Below, in pieces: positions 31,880-44,731 of a DNA stretch of 64,000 nucleotides. Both the position numbers and the translations under genes were made by a program. This stretch comes from Symsagittifera roscoffensis (lineage: Eukaryota > Xenacoelomorpha > Acoela > Convolutidae), in the NCBI RefSeq assembly GCF_963678635.1, contig NW_026970668.1:101684-165683 (forward strand), written 5' to 3'. How positions within the stretch are numbered: position 1 is the stretch's first letter; each line of letters begins with the position of its first letter. A model generated the notes under the pieces. The model saw nothing but the letters and a program-made list of their open reading frames with translations. It did no database searches and was not told the DNA's origin.

Positions 31880-34185
31880 GTGTGTAAACTTAATTTTTGG
31901 TTCAAATTTAATTGCTAGGGTAAAAACTGAAACTTTCCCCAACGATACGGTTGTTCATGTATACAGGAGCAGCTCCACTGAGGAGAAAATAAAAGACCTT
32001 GACCAATATAAGGAAAAAAAACTAAATTGTGTCATAATTCAAGATGGGACAAACTCCATCTTAAAAAAAAATTTACGCAACGGTTGATGAATTTAGCGCC
32101 AAATATGAAAAACTTACTGCTTTAATAACTGCAAAATTTTCACCAGATTCGATTATTATTTGCGAAACACCACCAATACTTAACAATAATGATGCTAATG
32201 ACAAAATTGATCATTATAATCGTTTTTTTGAATGAAATGTATGGTTCGACGACGGGATTTGAGGTGCTAAATCTAAATTGAAACATCAAAAGCTTGGAGA
32301 GCTATCAGAGTTTTTAATTTGACAATATACACCTAAACGATAAATTAGGTATACCATGTGTGCGCAATTACCTCGGCGCATACGTGTTCAAACACTTAAA
32401 TAAACTCGTGAGGGTAAAACCTGCCCCTGATTATACTGGAAAAGCAAATTCCAACTAAAAATTGCTTTCCAATTATCAACATAGTAAAGTTTATAGGTCT
32501 AGCAATCGACCCTATGGTAACGATGGCATGCACCCTTATGGCCGAAAAACTGGTCATGGCCGAAAAACTGGTCAAAATAATTTCAACAACAACTCATGGG
32601 GCTGTGATAGTAATTATAATCATAATCTGAATCGTAACCAGCAGTCATATAACTACTCGCAACGTTTTCATTATTAAGTAATGCTAGTTGAAACTATTTT
32701 CTTAATAAACGACTGTTATTTGTATTTTTAACTAAAATTGTTCTACAAAACGATATGCTGTTACTTTTTGAAATAACTAGCATATCTGTCATCAGCTTCT
32801 GCGAAAGCGATCAATTTTTAGCTGATAAGGTACCGAATAAAAAGAAAGGAAAGTATCATATCCATGGGTTGCCACAAAATACTCGAACAAATATTATTGC
32901 CTTACTATTACAATTATTATATAAAAAACACAAGCAAGACTTACAAAAAACAAGAAAGGAACCCTCATAAAACTCTCCTAACCTCAGGGGATATCCACCC
33001 AAATCCAGGACCCTTCATGGAATTCAGTTAATTAAAGAAAAAACTGGAAAACTACAACAACAACTTAAAAGTACTACACCTTAATTGTAGAACTTTAGCT
33101 AGAAAGCGTTCAGATCTCAAACAACTTATTAAAACTTTTAATGATAATACAATTTTCGGATTTTCCGAGACATGGTTCAATATTACAAATGACGATAAAC
33201 TATGGGCCATAGACAATGACAAACATAAGTTGTTCCGATGTGATAGAACTTATGAATCAAGTAAAAATTGAAGGGTAGAGGGGTCATGTTACTGGTTCCT
33301 AAAAAGTTCAACCCAAATGTTAGATATGACTTAAACAACATGCACAAAAAGTATGATAGCATCTGGATAGAATTGAAAGCCGAACTCAACAAAAATGATA
33401 GAACCACTCTATTAATCCTAGCCTACAATCCTAATAGAAACAACCAAACAGACTTCTTAGAAGATCTAGCCAAATCAATTGACCATGCACAGTCATTTAA
33501 TTCAAACCTAATTTTACTAGGAGACTACAATCTCAACTATCTCAACGAAGACGATAAACAGTCTGTAGATACAATCTTAATACCATATAATCTGGACGTC
33601 ACTAACAAATTAACACCTACTCACTCAAAAGCACTAATTGACTATATTATCACCGACCTAAGCATAAAAGATCTAACAAATAATTCAATAGTATTCACAC
33701 CACCAAATAAGACCGACCACCAAGCAACAGCATTCATAACAGAACTTAAGTTGAACAACAACGTAAGACCAATCAATCAAAAAATACATGACAAATGCAA
33801 TTAATCCGATTACAAAATCAAACAAAAACTATCAGCTTTAAATTGGAGAAGTTTCTATAGCAAAAATAATCCCGAAGTAATGTTCGACATCTACACATCT
33901 AACATTGCTGACACCATTAAAGAATGTGCCCCACAGATGACTATTTTCATTAGCAACGACAAACCAAAGGTAAGCTACGAAGATGATAAATTTATATCCC
34001 AACTGTTTAACTCGAAAAAAAGCGAAAGCGAAAAATGGAGTATAATAAACGATACAAGAAACTCAAAAAAATCTTCCAACCTCATTCCATTACTCAGAAA
34101 CTCTTTCGGCGATTTCATAACAAATAATACACAGATGGCGAACCTGCTAAATTACAAGTTCTCATCTCTTGGATGCTTTTATTAG
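31880..34185 (+). mobile_element. LINE-B: esterase-like ORF1, 2A-like motif, endonuclease; reverse transcriptase missing
   Basis: ORF1 region (31880-32675): VVHVYRSSSTEEKIKDLDQY and VIIQDGTNSI, then IICETPPILNNN, match the SGNH-esterase ORF1 of CR1/L2-group LINEs. Its end is rich in Asn, Gln and Tyr. Around 32970-33013 the frame reads LLTSGDIHPNPGP, a 2A-like skipping motif known at ORF2 starts of such elements. The AP endonuclease follows in more than one frame: LHLNCRTL, GFSETWF, LLGDYNLNYLN, ALIDYIITD and KTDHQATAF cover the catalytic motifs. The copy ends near 34185 before any reverse transcriptase. Frameshifts and stops (for example after 33270 and at 33804) make it inactive. Confidence 0.8.
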
Positions 34186-34770
34186 AAAAATTCAAAAATC
34201 AGGCAAAAGCCACCGACTTCTACATGCAACATTTAAAATAATAAAAAGTTTTCATTCCGATTCATTACATCATTTGATTACTTTCGGCCAATATCATAAA
34301 AACGTTTTTATAATCGGCCAATATCATTACTCCAGTCCCTGGAAATGTTTACTCTCTTTACAACTTTTATATTTCTGAAATCCGATTGGCTGATGTTTAT
34401 TTTCGCGCATTCGATCCTTCGCGCATGAGAGATTCCACCTATTTCTCGATTATTCAGGTTTGAGTATCAAATAGGACACCCTAAATATAGAAGTTAAAGT
34501 GAATTATGCACGCAGTTTTGACGAATCAGATGGCAGGGTTACACAATTGTGCGACATTGTCCGCTTCTCCGCATGTTCTCAAAATTCACTGTCCTTCTCA
34601 GTCAAATTTCATATCTAGCTTTTCTGATGTCGTACTTTAGTCATTCATTGTTTTACATCCCATTTTTTTAACAGACGTTTGCAGGTCAATAATTCTCGAA
34701 ACTTTTCAAAGTTGTAATGATTCATCTAATGTGAACAATAGATTTGATAGAATCCTGAACCAGTTTTTAC
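34186..34770. other. Intron, nothing recognised
   Basis: Includes a short near-repeat of TTCGGCCAATATCATAA at 34284 and 34314. No supported gene. Confidence 0.45.
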
Positions 34771-36560
34771 CAATTGAAAGGCCGTTTTTCAGTGGATGAG
34801 GTTAATCCTGTCGACAGCAGAACTCGGGCATTTAAGAGCCAGTCATCAGCTGACAGGAAGAATGCTCTGAACGGCACGTACGATCAACCACTGGAAAATC
34901 TCTTTCTAAGGGAGAAAGACTGTAGATTCAGTATTCAATTTCGAAGCTTTAAAGAAACCATTCGTATCGGAAAACAAAAAAATTTCTACTCGCTTTTAAA
35001 GGCATTTTGAATTCGGATGTTTTGGCAGTTCTCATCGACAAACACAAATGCCCTTGCAATTGCCTCATTAAACGCCTATGATGATGGCTCGTGATAAAAG
35101 CGGAGTACATAAAGCTACAAAAATATTCATTGCTAATTGAAATTTTTTGATAGTTTTTGACTCTGGAAGACCGATGCTTTGTCGTGGATGATGGGATTGC
35201 TATTTGCAACGTACTTCATAAATTTATGTTTAATCGCCTCGATCGTTTCGAAACCTGTTAACTCGCATCAAGAGATGTGGAGGAGTACATATTTTGATCA
35301 CAACCCACTAATTTTGTTGCAAGAATCTAACGAAGAGATCCAGCTCGCTTACGCTAGCTCCCGTTTTGGAAACGTTGGGAAATCAAATGTAAATACTGGT
35401 CTCAATAGACTGGTTGTCAAGTAGTCCTTCAGCATTATTGACCAGGGCCATAGGGGGCAAGAAAATTGTAAAATTCCTAAATCCATGCATACAACAGCAC
35501 AAAATTTCTATAATCATCAAAACCGACCAATATTTGGGCTTCCAAAACAAAATAATTTTCGACGGACAATCCAGGACATTAAAAGAAGATAAGGACAGCC
35601 AAACTAAGCCCAGAGTTCATTTTGCCACATCATCGAAGACATCAGAGTCACTAAGAACTCAGTGACGGGATTTTCCACGTTCGAAATGCTATAACGTCGC
35701 AAACCGAATACCGATATGTCTATTGCAGCTGACAACTATCCCCAAGTATTGATTTAGGTAAACTGCACTTACAGAGAGATTTGCTTACAGCAGAACAGAG
35801 GAGGGAGCAATGCGAAAATAGGCCGAGAATCAAAATGGTTCCGAAAGGGCAGTCCAGCGATATCAATCAGGTATTGGCAGCAATCTTGCTTTCAAATTTC
35901 TCGGCAGGTAACCAAAATTGCGGAATCAGAACAAGGCAGCTGCCATCCTCCTCGGGAGCGAGACCTTCTTGTTGGATCATTTCATTATAAATGATCCAGA
36001 GAGGGTGAAAAGTCGTAGGAAACTTTAATCCGAAATTCGGGGCGTGAAATTTCAAAGCCCTATAGAGGCTAGCTTAATATAACTACTGGAAATACTTATT
36101 TTAAATCTACAAATAAATATATTCGGAAAAACCATTCTTCCATACATTAAAACCAAAAGTTCCTACTTGTTGAGGTAAACAGATTTGGCCCACTAAAAAG
36201 TGATCAACCTACAGCGCCAAGTCCTAGCAATTCATCTTCATCTTGGGACGGTTGACATCCTCTCCTCCAATTGAATGCAACTCCCAGCAGTATATCAAAA
36301 ATTGGTACTGGAGGCAATACGTCCCAAGCCGCATAAGATCCGCGAGAACCTTTTCAGCGAGATCCTCTTCAACTATGAAAGACGTGGCGATTGATGAGTC
36401 GTCGTTGGATGCTCCGAGCATTAGCTCAGAGTGTAGAAGCTCAAACCCAATGGTAGATCTCACAATTTCATCGTCTACATCTGGCAGAATAACTGCTTGA
36501 GCTCCGGTGCCCATCAAAGTTTCTTCGTCGATATTCGTGTTGACTCACTCAGCATTCGTG
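34771..36560 (+). other. Unassigned coding-like stretch
   Basis: Base composition is less AT-rich and several medium open frames with mixed amino-acid use occur on both strands: 34774-35010 (+), 35188-35424 (+), 35414-35665 (+), and 36224-36517 (-), the last acidic with no stop over 97 residues. None has a motif I recognise. The stretch may be an old mobile-element coding region or a retrocopy inside the receptor intron. Confidence 0.3.
35188..35424 (+). CDS. Possible small secreted protein, 78 residues
   Basis: ATG is followed by MGLLFATYFINLCLIASIVS, a good signal-peptide core (hydrophobic stretch, small residues before a likely cut near Ser-Lys). The rest, beginning KPVNSHQEMW, is a polar 57-residue mature part with no cysteines and no dibasic processing sites. 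It lies inside the unassigned coding-like stretch and inside the receptor intron, with no visible promoter, intron or AATAAA. The family is unknown; a chance frame in decayed element sequence is a real alternative. Confidence 0.22.
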   Translation: MMGLLFATYFINLCLIASIVSKPVNSHQEMWRSTYFDHNPLILLQESNEEIQLAYASSRFGNVGKSNVNTGLNRLVVK

Positions 36561-36606
36561 TCAGGGTCTTAAGCCGACCTCCGAAGATGAGGCCGATCAG
36601 CCAGTA

Positions 36607-36783
36607 ATGAAAACGGATGTTCCAATCTCAGTTGTTCTAGATAGAGATGACTCAGATTCCCCGCATGGGTCAGATGGCGACGACGGTCAACATTCGACCA
36701 TCTCAAGTTCGAGAGTTTCATCCCGGAGAAAAAGAAGAAGAAGAAGAAGAAGAAGAAGAAGAAGAATTTATTTCTCCATATAG
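36607..36783 (+). CDS. Possible small acidic then Arg-rich frame
   Basis: An open frame reading MKTDVPISVVLDRDDSDSPH, then Asp/Gly/Ser-rich sequence, VSSRRKR and a run of Arg coded by a (AGA)n microsatellite, ending IYFSI. It is open further upstream to about 36544. The acidic-serine then basic pattern resembles nuclear protein tails, but the Arg run is a simple repeat. No family can be named. Confidence 0.15.
   Translation: MKTDVPISVVLDRDDSDSPHGSDGDDGQHSTISSSRVSSRRKRRRRRRRRRRRIYFSI
36730..36768 (+). repeat. (AGA)n microsatellite
   Basis: About a dozen AGA units, giving Arg runs on the + strand and Phe runs on the minus strand. Confidence 0.9.
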
Positions 36784-38460
36784 TTGAAAATACAAGCATC
36801 AATTTATTTAAATTATTAAATCAACAAAATGGAGGGGATAGACAAAATGCGCAGTATATGCCTACTTGACGTCTACCCGTTGAACAAATTATGATTGCAA
36901 CTAAGTAATAAAGATAAATTTATATTCAAATAAATATAGGATTGTGGGGAAAAATTTATTTTTCCCTAAAATTAAGCCCTCATTAAGGAATAGTTATTAC
37001 ATCTAGTCCTGTCATTTCGGCCAATTCTCATTCCAGCTGACGAACTAAGAATATGAGAAAAAATATGAAAAAAAATTCTAAGTTTTTTCATTTTTTTAAA
37101 ATTTTTAAGAAGATGAGATATCTCAAAACAAACGGCAATTTTCATATTGGGTACGCAATCAAAGCAGTGTCGCCCACGTTGCGTCCTAATCAAGCCACTA
37201 TGGAGAAGCCTGCCAGATCTAGTATCGATCTTCCAAAGTAGACACTGTCTTTTTTTCGATTCCCGCAGTGCCGATCGCGCGACCAATCGCCTAAACACTC
37301 CACTCAAGGGAATAAGGTAAAACCACCGGCGAAGAACTTTGTTAGAACATTATGACAAGTCGCACACGGTTTTTATCGCGCTATGCATGTCTCAAGTTTT
37401 CCCCCACCATATTTTCATAAAAAAACCAATTACTTTATAAATTGGTTTTTTTAGCTTATTCGCAAACCGAATAAAATTCAATGCTGTTTGAATATATTTA
37501 CAAACTTACAGTTCTATTTAATTTCATACCTATAACTTATAGTTCAGCACTTATGGCAGTTACTAACTGTTACTTTTCAAAATCTAGTGATTTTTCCCCC
37601 AGAAATTGAAATAGCGTGCGGCATCATAAAACACACTTTTAACATGTTTTAAATGTCTCTTTTATTCAGAAATTATATCAATCTCAAAATTGACCACCTG
37701 TCTTTCTTGTGTTCACTTTAGAGCTAGAATAAATTCTTTCTCCTTTTATTAAAGACTTAAATCAGTTATCTGAATGAATTTCTTATGACACTACTAAAAA
37801 AAAGTTAATTGAATAAATCAAATAACCAGGCAGTGAATAAATGCTTGACTTTACCAATTAGTTAATTTACATAGTATTTACTTCAAGGGCAACATATTCT
37901 CTTTTTATTGGTATAACTACTTGCACAAAATAAAGTTGAAAATAAGACCATTGTTGAGACAAAAATCCTTGTTCTGCTACTTGCACTGAGTAAAGTTCAA
38001 ATTGAAACTATTGTTAAAAGTGAGATCATTGTTACCCTCGAAACTACTAAAAATTATATAATAATATAAAACTATCGTCATATTACGATGTCTTTTGAAG
38101 AAAACTTCAAACACGTCAATCGCACCTTGTATATAGTTGTCTGAAAATTTATAAATGTCTGTTTTTTGATATATTGGGATGAGCTAGCCAACGGCAAAAG
38201 TTCTAGTCTACCGTAATTATTGAAAACTTTGAGAGCTCTGTATGCTTTTCTCTTTTTTTTTTCCTAATTCAGTTCTACAGTAAAAAGAAAGTTGCATACA
38301 CAATTTAATTTACGATTTGAAAAAACAATAAAATTTGAGTTGAAACTACGAGGTGGGATAGTTTCTGCTCTGTATTGTAAGAGTTTACCAGTATAAAGTT
38401 CAAAAATAGTGTACTTTTTCGATTGCTGAAATAAGCTGTCCGTGGGAAATCTAAATGGTT
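36784..38460. other. Intron, nothing recognised apart from short repeats
   Basis: AT-rich. A unit of about 65 bp (CTACTTGCAC.GA.TAAAGTT and ACCATTGTT-like sequence) is repeated near 37918 and 37976. Confidence 0.5.
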
Positions 38461-38469
38461 TATTGTAAA

Positions 38470-41400
38470 TTATACGTAGCCCGCGTTTTTGGAGTAAAAA
38501 CTGGGTTGTAGAATATTTTTAGAAGCGCAACCATAGACAATTATACCATACTCAATAATTGCCTTAATGTAGCCATTATATATTAGTACTGAAGTATCTG
38601 AGATTCTTATACATATTGTTTGGAAAATCTTAGAAGTCATACCAATTGCGAAACTCTGTTGCACACAGTTGAGACGTGGTATTGAAAGTTCATTCAATTA
38701 TCTATGTGTAATCCCAAATATTTCACCCAATCCGCTTCCGTTATTGCGTATCCATCAATTACAACTTTGTTTTTCGAGTGATTTGCATTGAATTTCACAA
38801 ATAGGTGTTCAAACTGTTTGGACTCAGACGATTGACTCTTAACCAGCTGGAAACTTTGAAAGCACTTCCTTCATTAAAATTTTCGGGCCTGTTTTGAATG
38901 AACAGTTACGCAGCTATCATCTGCATACAAACTCACATAGACATTTGGTGTCGCAAAACAACTCGCCATATCATTAATGTATAATAAGAAAAATAGAGGA
39001 CCCAAAATTGAACCCTGCGGATCCCCCATCGATATATGTGAAGTCTTAGAAGTTTTCTTCCCAATAGCAACGAATTGTCTACGTTTACTGAGATAAGAAT
39101 GAATTAGGTCGCCTAGACCTACAAAAATGCTGCAAATTGTTTAACCTTCATCAATTTTCTTAAAGATGGACCCTGTCAATCTTACAACTGCATGAAACAA
39201 AGAATGGTTTTGTCTAAACCTAAGCTAGGAAGCCCATAAGAATTTGTTGTTGTCAATAAAAGATGCTACTTTGAGTGATATTGTTTTCTCTAGTACTTTA
39301 CTGAGGGCAGTCAGAAGAGATATTGGACGGTAATTAAGATTCTTTGACTTGTCGCCAGACATATGAATTTGAATATTTTTTGCAATTTTGAAAGAAGCGG
39401 GGAAGAACCTTGATTAAAGCATTTATGAAGAAGAACAGATAAATATTCCGATAAAATGGGAGTTGAAAATTTCAAAAAAAATGTTGTTGATGCCGCGAAC
39501 TCCTTCGGAATTATTTATGATTGAATAATTTCAAAAAATTCTGAAGTTCCTGCAGGAAAAAGGAACATGGAATTCGTTTGTTCTGGTTGAAAAGGTTGAA
39601 AACGAAAAACTTTCTAATTTTTTGTTTATACCTTATCCTATGGTTGTAAAAGTATTTGTTTGTTTGTTCTGCATCTAACTTACAGTCATTAATTTTTATG
39701 TTAGGCTCATGCGGTCTCATATTTGGAGAACTTGTGTTTAACTTGTTTTTGTATTTAAGTCATCCATCAATTTTAACACGCTGATAGGCTTATTGAGTAT
39801 CCGCTAACAGTTTGTTTGTCTGATTTCGAACGCTTTTGTAGCGTTCATTGTCGGCCTTAAATTTAATACGCATGAAAATTTCATGGATTTTTTCATTTAG
39901 CGAACAAGATTTCTTATCGCGCTGTTAAACCAGGGTTTTTGGAGCAAATTTTGTTTGGCATTTTATTTTCTGATAGGGAAAACCTTGGTTATATTAATTT
40001 GCAATTCCTTTATAGTTGAATGAGCTAGATAATCTATATCATCAATATTCCAATCAACTTTATTTAAAAAAATTCATCAATTTGTACAGAAATTTGCAGA
40101 CTGTATCATCATCCGAAATTTTCCCAAGATCCGTACGCCAGAAAAATGAGGTCTTTTTTTGTCAGGCATTAGAACTAAACTGGTGACATCTTAAAGCATA
40201 TAATGGTCAGTTATACCACAAGGCGAAACATAAAAATTTTCATTGCTCAAATCGCAATTAGCTATACTATGATCATTGCAACTTTCTCGAGTTTCTTCTA
40301 TTCTCGTCGGAGCACTTGTGTTAAGTATAGAAAACCCATAATAATGGTTCAATTGGATTAAACTGCGTGGTAATTTGTTGTCTTATTTTGTGCCAATATT
40401 TAATCTCCTACAATGGTTTTTACTTTCGTAGGATAATTTTTCAAGAGCGTTCTCATAATCATCCATATAATCAGTTGTTTTGATACTCAGAGAGTTATAA
40501 AAGGCAGCAATCGAGAAATTTATATCTTTTTGCTTAATCTTCAGTATAATAAGATCAAAGCAAATTTTAGTGTAAGTTGACCTCAATTACATCTAAGTAA
40601 TTTATGACAAAAATTGCTGCATCGCATGCTTTGTTTTTAAAAGATTATGCAAAAATTGATTGATAGCTATCATTTATGAAAACTTCTGTTGTGTTCGAGT
40701 GCCAAGTTTCACTCAAAACAGTAACTGTCGGGTTAAAATTATTTAATTGCAATAAGCACGAAAGAGCATCAACATTTTTCGAAAGAGATCTGATGTTAGG
40801 AGAAAGAATTTTAAAAGACTATTGTTCACAGTCAACTGGTTTTTCTTCAGGCGTGTAGCCCGTTGACGAATTACCATGACCACGTTTTCTATCAGTGTTA
40901 TAGCCCTGTGTAAGTTCACCATTATAACTGAATACACGTGCTCCATTAATTGCGGAATTGACATCAAGTACTCCTAATTGTCAATTCTGCATTTTAACAG
41001 CAATCTTTTCAAGCTGCTCAATATCTTTTGATGAATAAACGGGCCAAAATGTAACCCCACTAATTTCATTTGGCAAAATACGCTGCACTTCGCAATTGTT
41101 AGTCTCAGCTTTAATACCCTTACCTCTAGCTAGATTGATTAGATCCCGGTTGACGGAGAAGTTCAGTGAAGTAAACTGGTTTCTCTTTGTTGTTTTTAAG
41201 GTTGAATAATTGTCTCTTGGATCTCCACAAGAAGTTTTTCTGATCGAAGTAAAGAAATTTAACGATTATTGCAGAATCTTTCGCTTTACCGAGATAATGA
41301 CAGGCTTTAATATCGGTAGGGGTGACATCCGACTGAAGTTTATCTCAAAAAAAGGCATGAATATTCTCTGTAACGTTTTCACCTTTCGTTTCCGGAGGAT

Positions 41401-41715
41401 TATTTACAATGATTGTATCCTTGTTATTGTACATTTCTGTTTTTAACACACGGTTTCTTAAATCTTCCATTTCATTACAAATAAATACCGAAACCCTCAT
41501 CCTTTGCGAAACAGAATTATCTAGATACGCAAGTGTTTTTCTTTTTCAATTAATTTGGATTTTAAAGAATCGAACTCACTTTGGAAACCTTCAATTAGGC
41601 TTACCATCCCCGGTTGATCCTTGAAGTTGTCCAAACATTCCATTAAACCCACGATATCCACGCTCATTTTCACAATAAAGCACCAATTATGTCTTGTTTG
41701 TAACTTAAGTAACAA
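38470..41715 (-). mobile_element. LINE-C, minus strand, degenerate, ORF1 start to reverse transcriptase
   Basis: Read on the minus strand from 41715. ORF1 begins MSVDIVGLMECLDNFKDQ and continues with a likely coiled coil (FQSEFDSLKSKLIEKEKHL). An endonuclease follows, with PNIRSLSKN and VLSETW near 40800-40700 and a DHSIANC region near 40260. The reverse transcriptase keeps GDPQGSILGPLFFLLYIND near 39020 and the active site YADDS near 38930. The end near 38470 resembles the thumb region (IIEYGIIVYG). There are many stops and frame changes, so it is inactive. The overall order fits a Jockey/CR1-type LINE. It is antisense to the receptor gene. Confidence 0.75.
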
Positions 41716-42027
41716 TCACACGATAAGCGGGAAGAAGAAATTTCAATATTTTGGCCTTTATTTGTAGACAAAATTTTTCTAGAAGGTCATTGAAAGAGAG
41801 TGACTGTTCGCTGCACGTAATAGCTACTATTTATTCGTTTTTATTCATCTTATTTACAACGACAAACTGATCTTGGTTTTGAATCTTTCCATCGCAGAAT
41901 GCTTCAAGGTTATCACAAAGTCAAAAGTCATGGTCACTAGTCTCTCTTTCTGTCTGTCTAGTCAAAGTGGATGGTATTTTTTTAAATAATTTGATTGTAG
42001 ATCACTTAACATTATTCTTGGTCTGAA

Positions 42028-42640
42028 ACAATCATTACGAGGCCAAAGTGTGTATTTTGCGAGCTGTAAGCGATTTCCGCAGCCGGCCAATAACAGATTT
42101 GTCGCGGAATCTGCAACGTTGCTGTTTTTTTATTAAATGCTCTTTGCGATTTTGACTTCCACGAAGAAATAGCACTGCATAGCTCAAAGTTGCTTCAACA
42201 TCAGGCAAAAACCGTCACATATTTTGCGGAATCCGGAATATTTTGTGGAATTAACAAAGATATCATAAAATATGTATAGTAAATAAACGAAAGCCCCAAC
42301 TGTAAGCGGAATCCGCAAAACGTAAAATTTAAGCCGCAAAAGGCAAACGGAATCCACAAAACGTAAGTGGATTCCGCAAAATGTAAGAGGAAATCGCCTA
42401 CAGTTTGCGAAATCCGCTCAAAAATGCGGAATCTGGAATAACTACCTACATTCGCTCGTTGCAGAACCCGCGACAAAACTAATGTGCCAAATAGTTTAGA
42501 GCGCGAAATCCACAAAAATATGTTAGGTGGAATCAACTTATTTTTTGGAACAAGTTTAAGGACTAGTCTCTAGATTCCAGTGACATCAGACACCAAATTT
42601 TGCGCCTATCCTCTGCACAGTTTGGCCTCGTAATGATTGT
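42028..42640. mobile_element. 613-bp inverted-repeat element with internal minisatellite
   Basis: The left end ACAATCATTACGAGGCCAAA and the right end, read inward, is the same 20 bases, then one mismatch and TGTG. No transposase is present. A second right-end fragment ending TTTGGCCTCGTAATGA lies at about 43617-43677. Target duplication is unclear because the flanks continue the symmetry. Confidence 0.75.
42220..42440. repeat. GCGGAATCCGCAAAACGTAA minisatellite
   Basis: Imperfect units of about 20 bp containing the palindrome GCGGAATCCGC, alternating orientation, inside the 613-bp element. Confidence 0.65.
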
Positions 42641-43616
42641 CAATTTTCCCGCAAAAAAAATATCTTTGTTGATGAAACGACTCAAAGTAAATTCATTTCG
42701 TTGTTTGGTTACTTTAACCGAGAAGTTGAGAATAGTGAATGAATATAAAACTGGGATTCAACACTCTTTTGTTGTGTTCAAGCACTGTTCCCAATCCACC
42801 TCTTGAGTTATTGCACATCACATATGTCTCCAAGCTCTAATTGGTTTAATTTTTTCAGTAACTTTTGAGACTTTTCTCAGTATTTTGGCAACTGATTCCT
42901 TATGATCATTGACCCAATTAAAGTTGAGATGTTCATCGTTTTTTCTTTTGCCGACTTCAATGTTCTGACTTTTATTCTCCGATTTAAAACATGCATTTTT
43001 TTCAGACAGTCTTTCCAAAATTTTTTTTTTATTTTAACTTCTACCGTTCTGTTAATGTTTCTACAGCCCGTTTTTTGTTGTTGGTTTTGTGCATTCATTA
43101 TTGACCTAGAAGCTTAGTCGCTTGAACTCTTTGCATGCGATCTGACATTTTATAGCAAATTTACAAGTTTCTAGTGCTGTCTTTCACCTGCCTGATCGAA
43201 CAATGAAGTAGGGGTGTTCTTCCTACTTTTATTTACCACTCCTATGGTTTCTTCCAGAGGTATTTCTGCGTGAGCGTATCCTAGGCCAACCGTCGAGAAT
43301 ACTTGTTTCCAGTTCCTGGAATGTGTAAAAGACTGGGCTACATTCATAGGAGTTTTTTTGCCCATCTGAAATTTTTGTAGATGTAGGTATTGATTTACAT
43401 TGACACGATTCGCATCTGCATGATAGATCTACATCTACATCGACATCATGAAGACTATGCAGAACATGCTTTTGAAGAACCGCAGAATTATTATGCTTGA
43501 TGTAAGTTTCTTATTCAGTCAAATTTTGCTGATCTAAATAATAGTTTTCATCAAGCTTTTTTGTTCTTCTTTTGTGTTTCCATTTTTTAAAATCTTTGCC
43601 ACAAAATTATAGCATG

Positions 43617-43677
43617 TTTAAAGATTTGTCTCTGGAATCTACGAACTATCCAGTGCACATTTTGGCCTCGTAATGAA
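43617..43677. mobile_element. Right-end fragment of the 613-bp element family
   Basis: TTTAAAGATTTGTCTCTGG through CATTTTGGCCTCGTAATGA resembles the last 60-80 bp of the element at 42028-42640. Confidence 0.5.
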
Positions 43678-44323
43678 CTTGGCCATGCTCTGAACTAATT
43701 TTTTGCGCTCTGTGAAAATATGAATTATAATGCCGAAAGTCTAATACAATTTATTTATGCGCGGCGATCTACCCCGCACAACAAAATCCTTCCAAAATGA
43801 AGGAATTTTCCCGAATCGAGGCAAGCTATCCGGTCGTATCAAATATTGCATTCATTATATTCACCAGAAATTAGGGTTTTAAATTATATTATACACCAAC
43901 ACCTATTTGATACCGATTAGGGGGCAGTCGCAACACTCATGGCTTCGCCCTCATATAAGAGCAGTCTTTATTTCATTTAACCTTGTTCATTTTTGCGTCT
44001 CAATTTCCTCCGAGCTTTGATACTTACCTGTAAATAGATACTTTTACCTCTAAAAACGGATCTATTAGCAATAACAGATCATGTTTTATTCAACTTGATT
44101 GTTGAGGTTCATAATATTCATAGGGCTACTGCCAATCTAAGGCTGTTTGTCCAACTAGAAAACTCAAAATGTGTTTCTTTCAGGAGTGATCTAAAATCTC
44201 CTCGAAAGGGAACTTTAAAAAGATTTCGAAAATTTTATCGGATATTACGCTGATCAAACGGTCAAACGGATTCTCTCCCCAATCAATTTAAGGACCGTGT
44301 TTTAACCAAAGTTTTTTGAGCCG
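43678..44323. other. Intron, nothing recognised
   Basis: No open frame or repeat that I can support. Confidence 0.45.
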
Positions 44324-44543
44324 CAGGCAATTTTTTTCTAAAAAAGGCGGTTTTTGAAAAATTTTGACCAAAAAATTGAGTTTTTCGGCGAGCGTTCCTG
44401 CCTCACAACTAGTATGTATTGGCACCAAAAGCGCTTTAAGAAAAAATTGTCAGCCAAAATTGGATGTCCGACCAAAGGGGGTTTTCTATGGGGGAAAAGA
44501 GAAGAGGGCGTCTCTCTGCCCTCCTTTTCTAACTCCGCCCCTG
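44324..44543. mobile_element. hAT-like non-autonomous element 2
   Basis: The right end CTAACTCCGCCCCTG is the complement of the CAGGGGCGG-type hAT terminus. The interior (TTGGCACCAAAAGCGC; CAAAGGGGG) matches the family in reverse orientation. The left end near 44324 is uncertain. Confidence 0.5.
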
Positions 44544-44731
44544 GTTTATGCCAAAAAAAACTCGGTGTTTCAGCCAAATTAATGTTGAAAAATATCTATT
44601 TTTAAAAATCATTTTTTGCAACTCCGGATTGACCATCCTACAAAAATAGCCGTATATCAGACAAAAATAGCCGTATATCAAAAAAATTTTCAAGATTTGT
44701 AGAAAATTTTTTCCCTTTTCACAACTTTCTA

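Noticed and set aside
42818-43365. Several 64-75-residue frames around 42.8-43.4 kb
   Set aside because: Lys- or Phe-rich chance frames in AT-rich DNA with no motif or start support.
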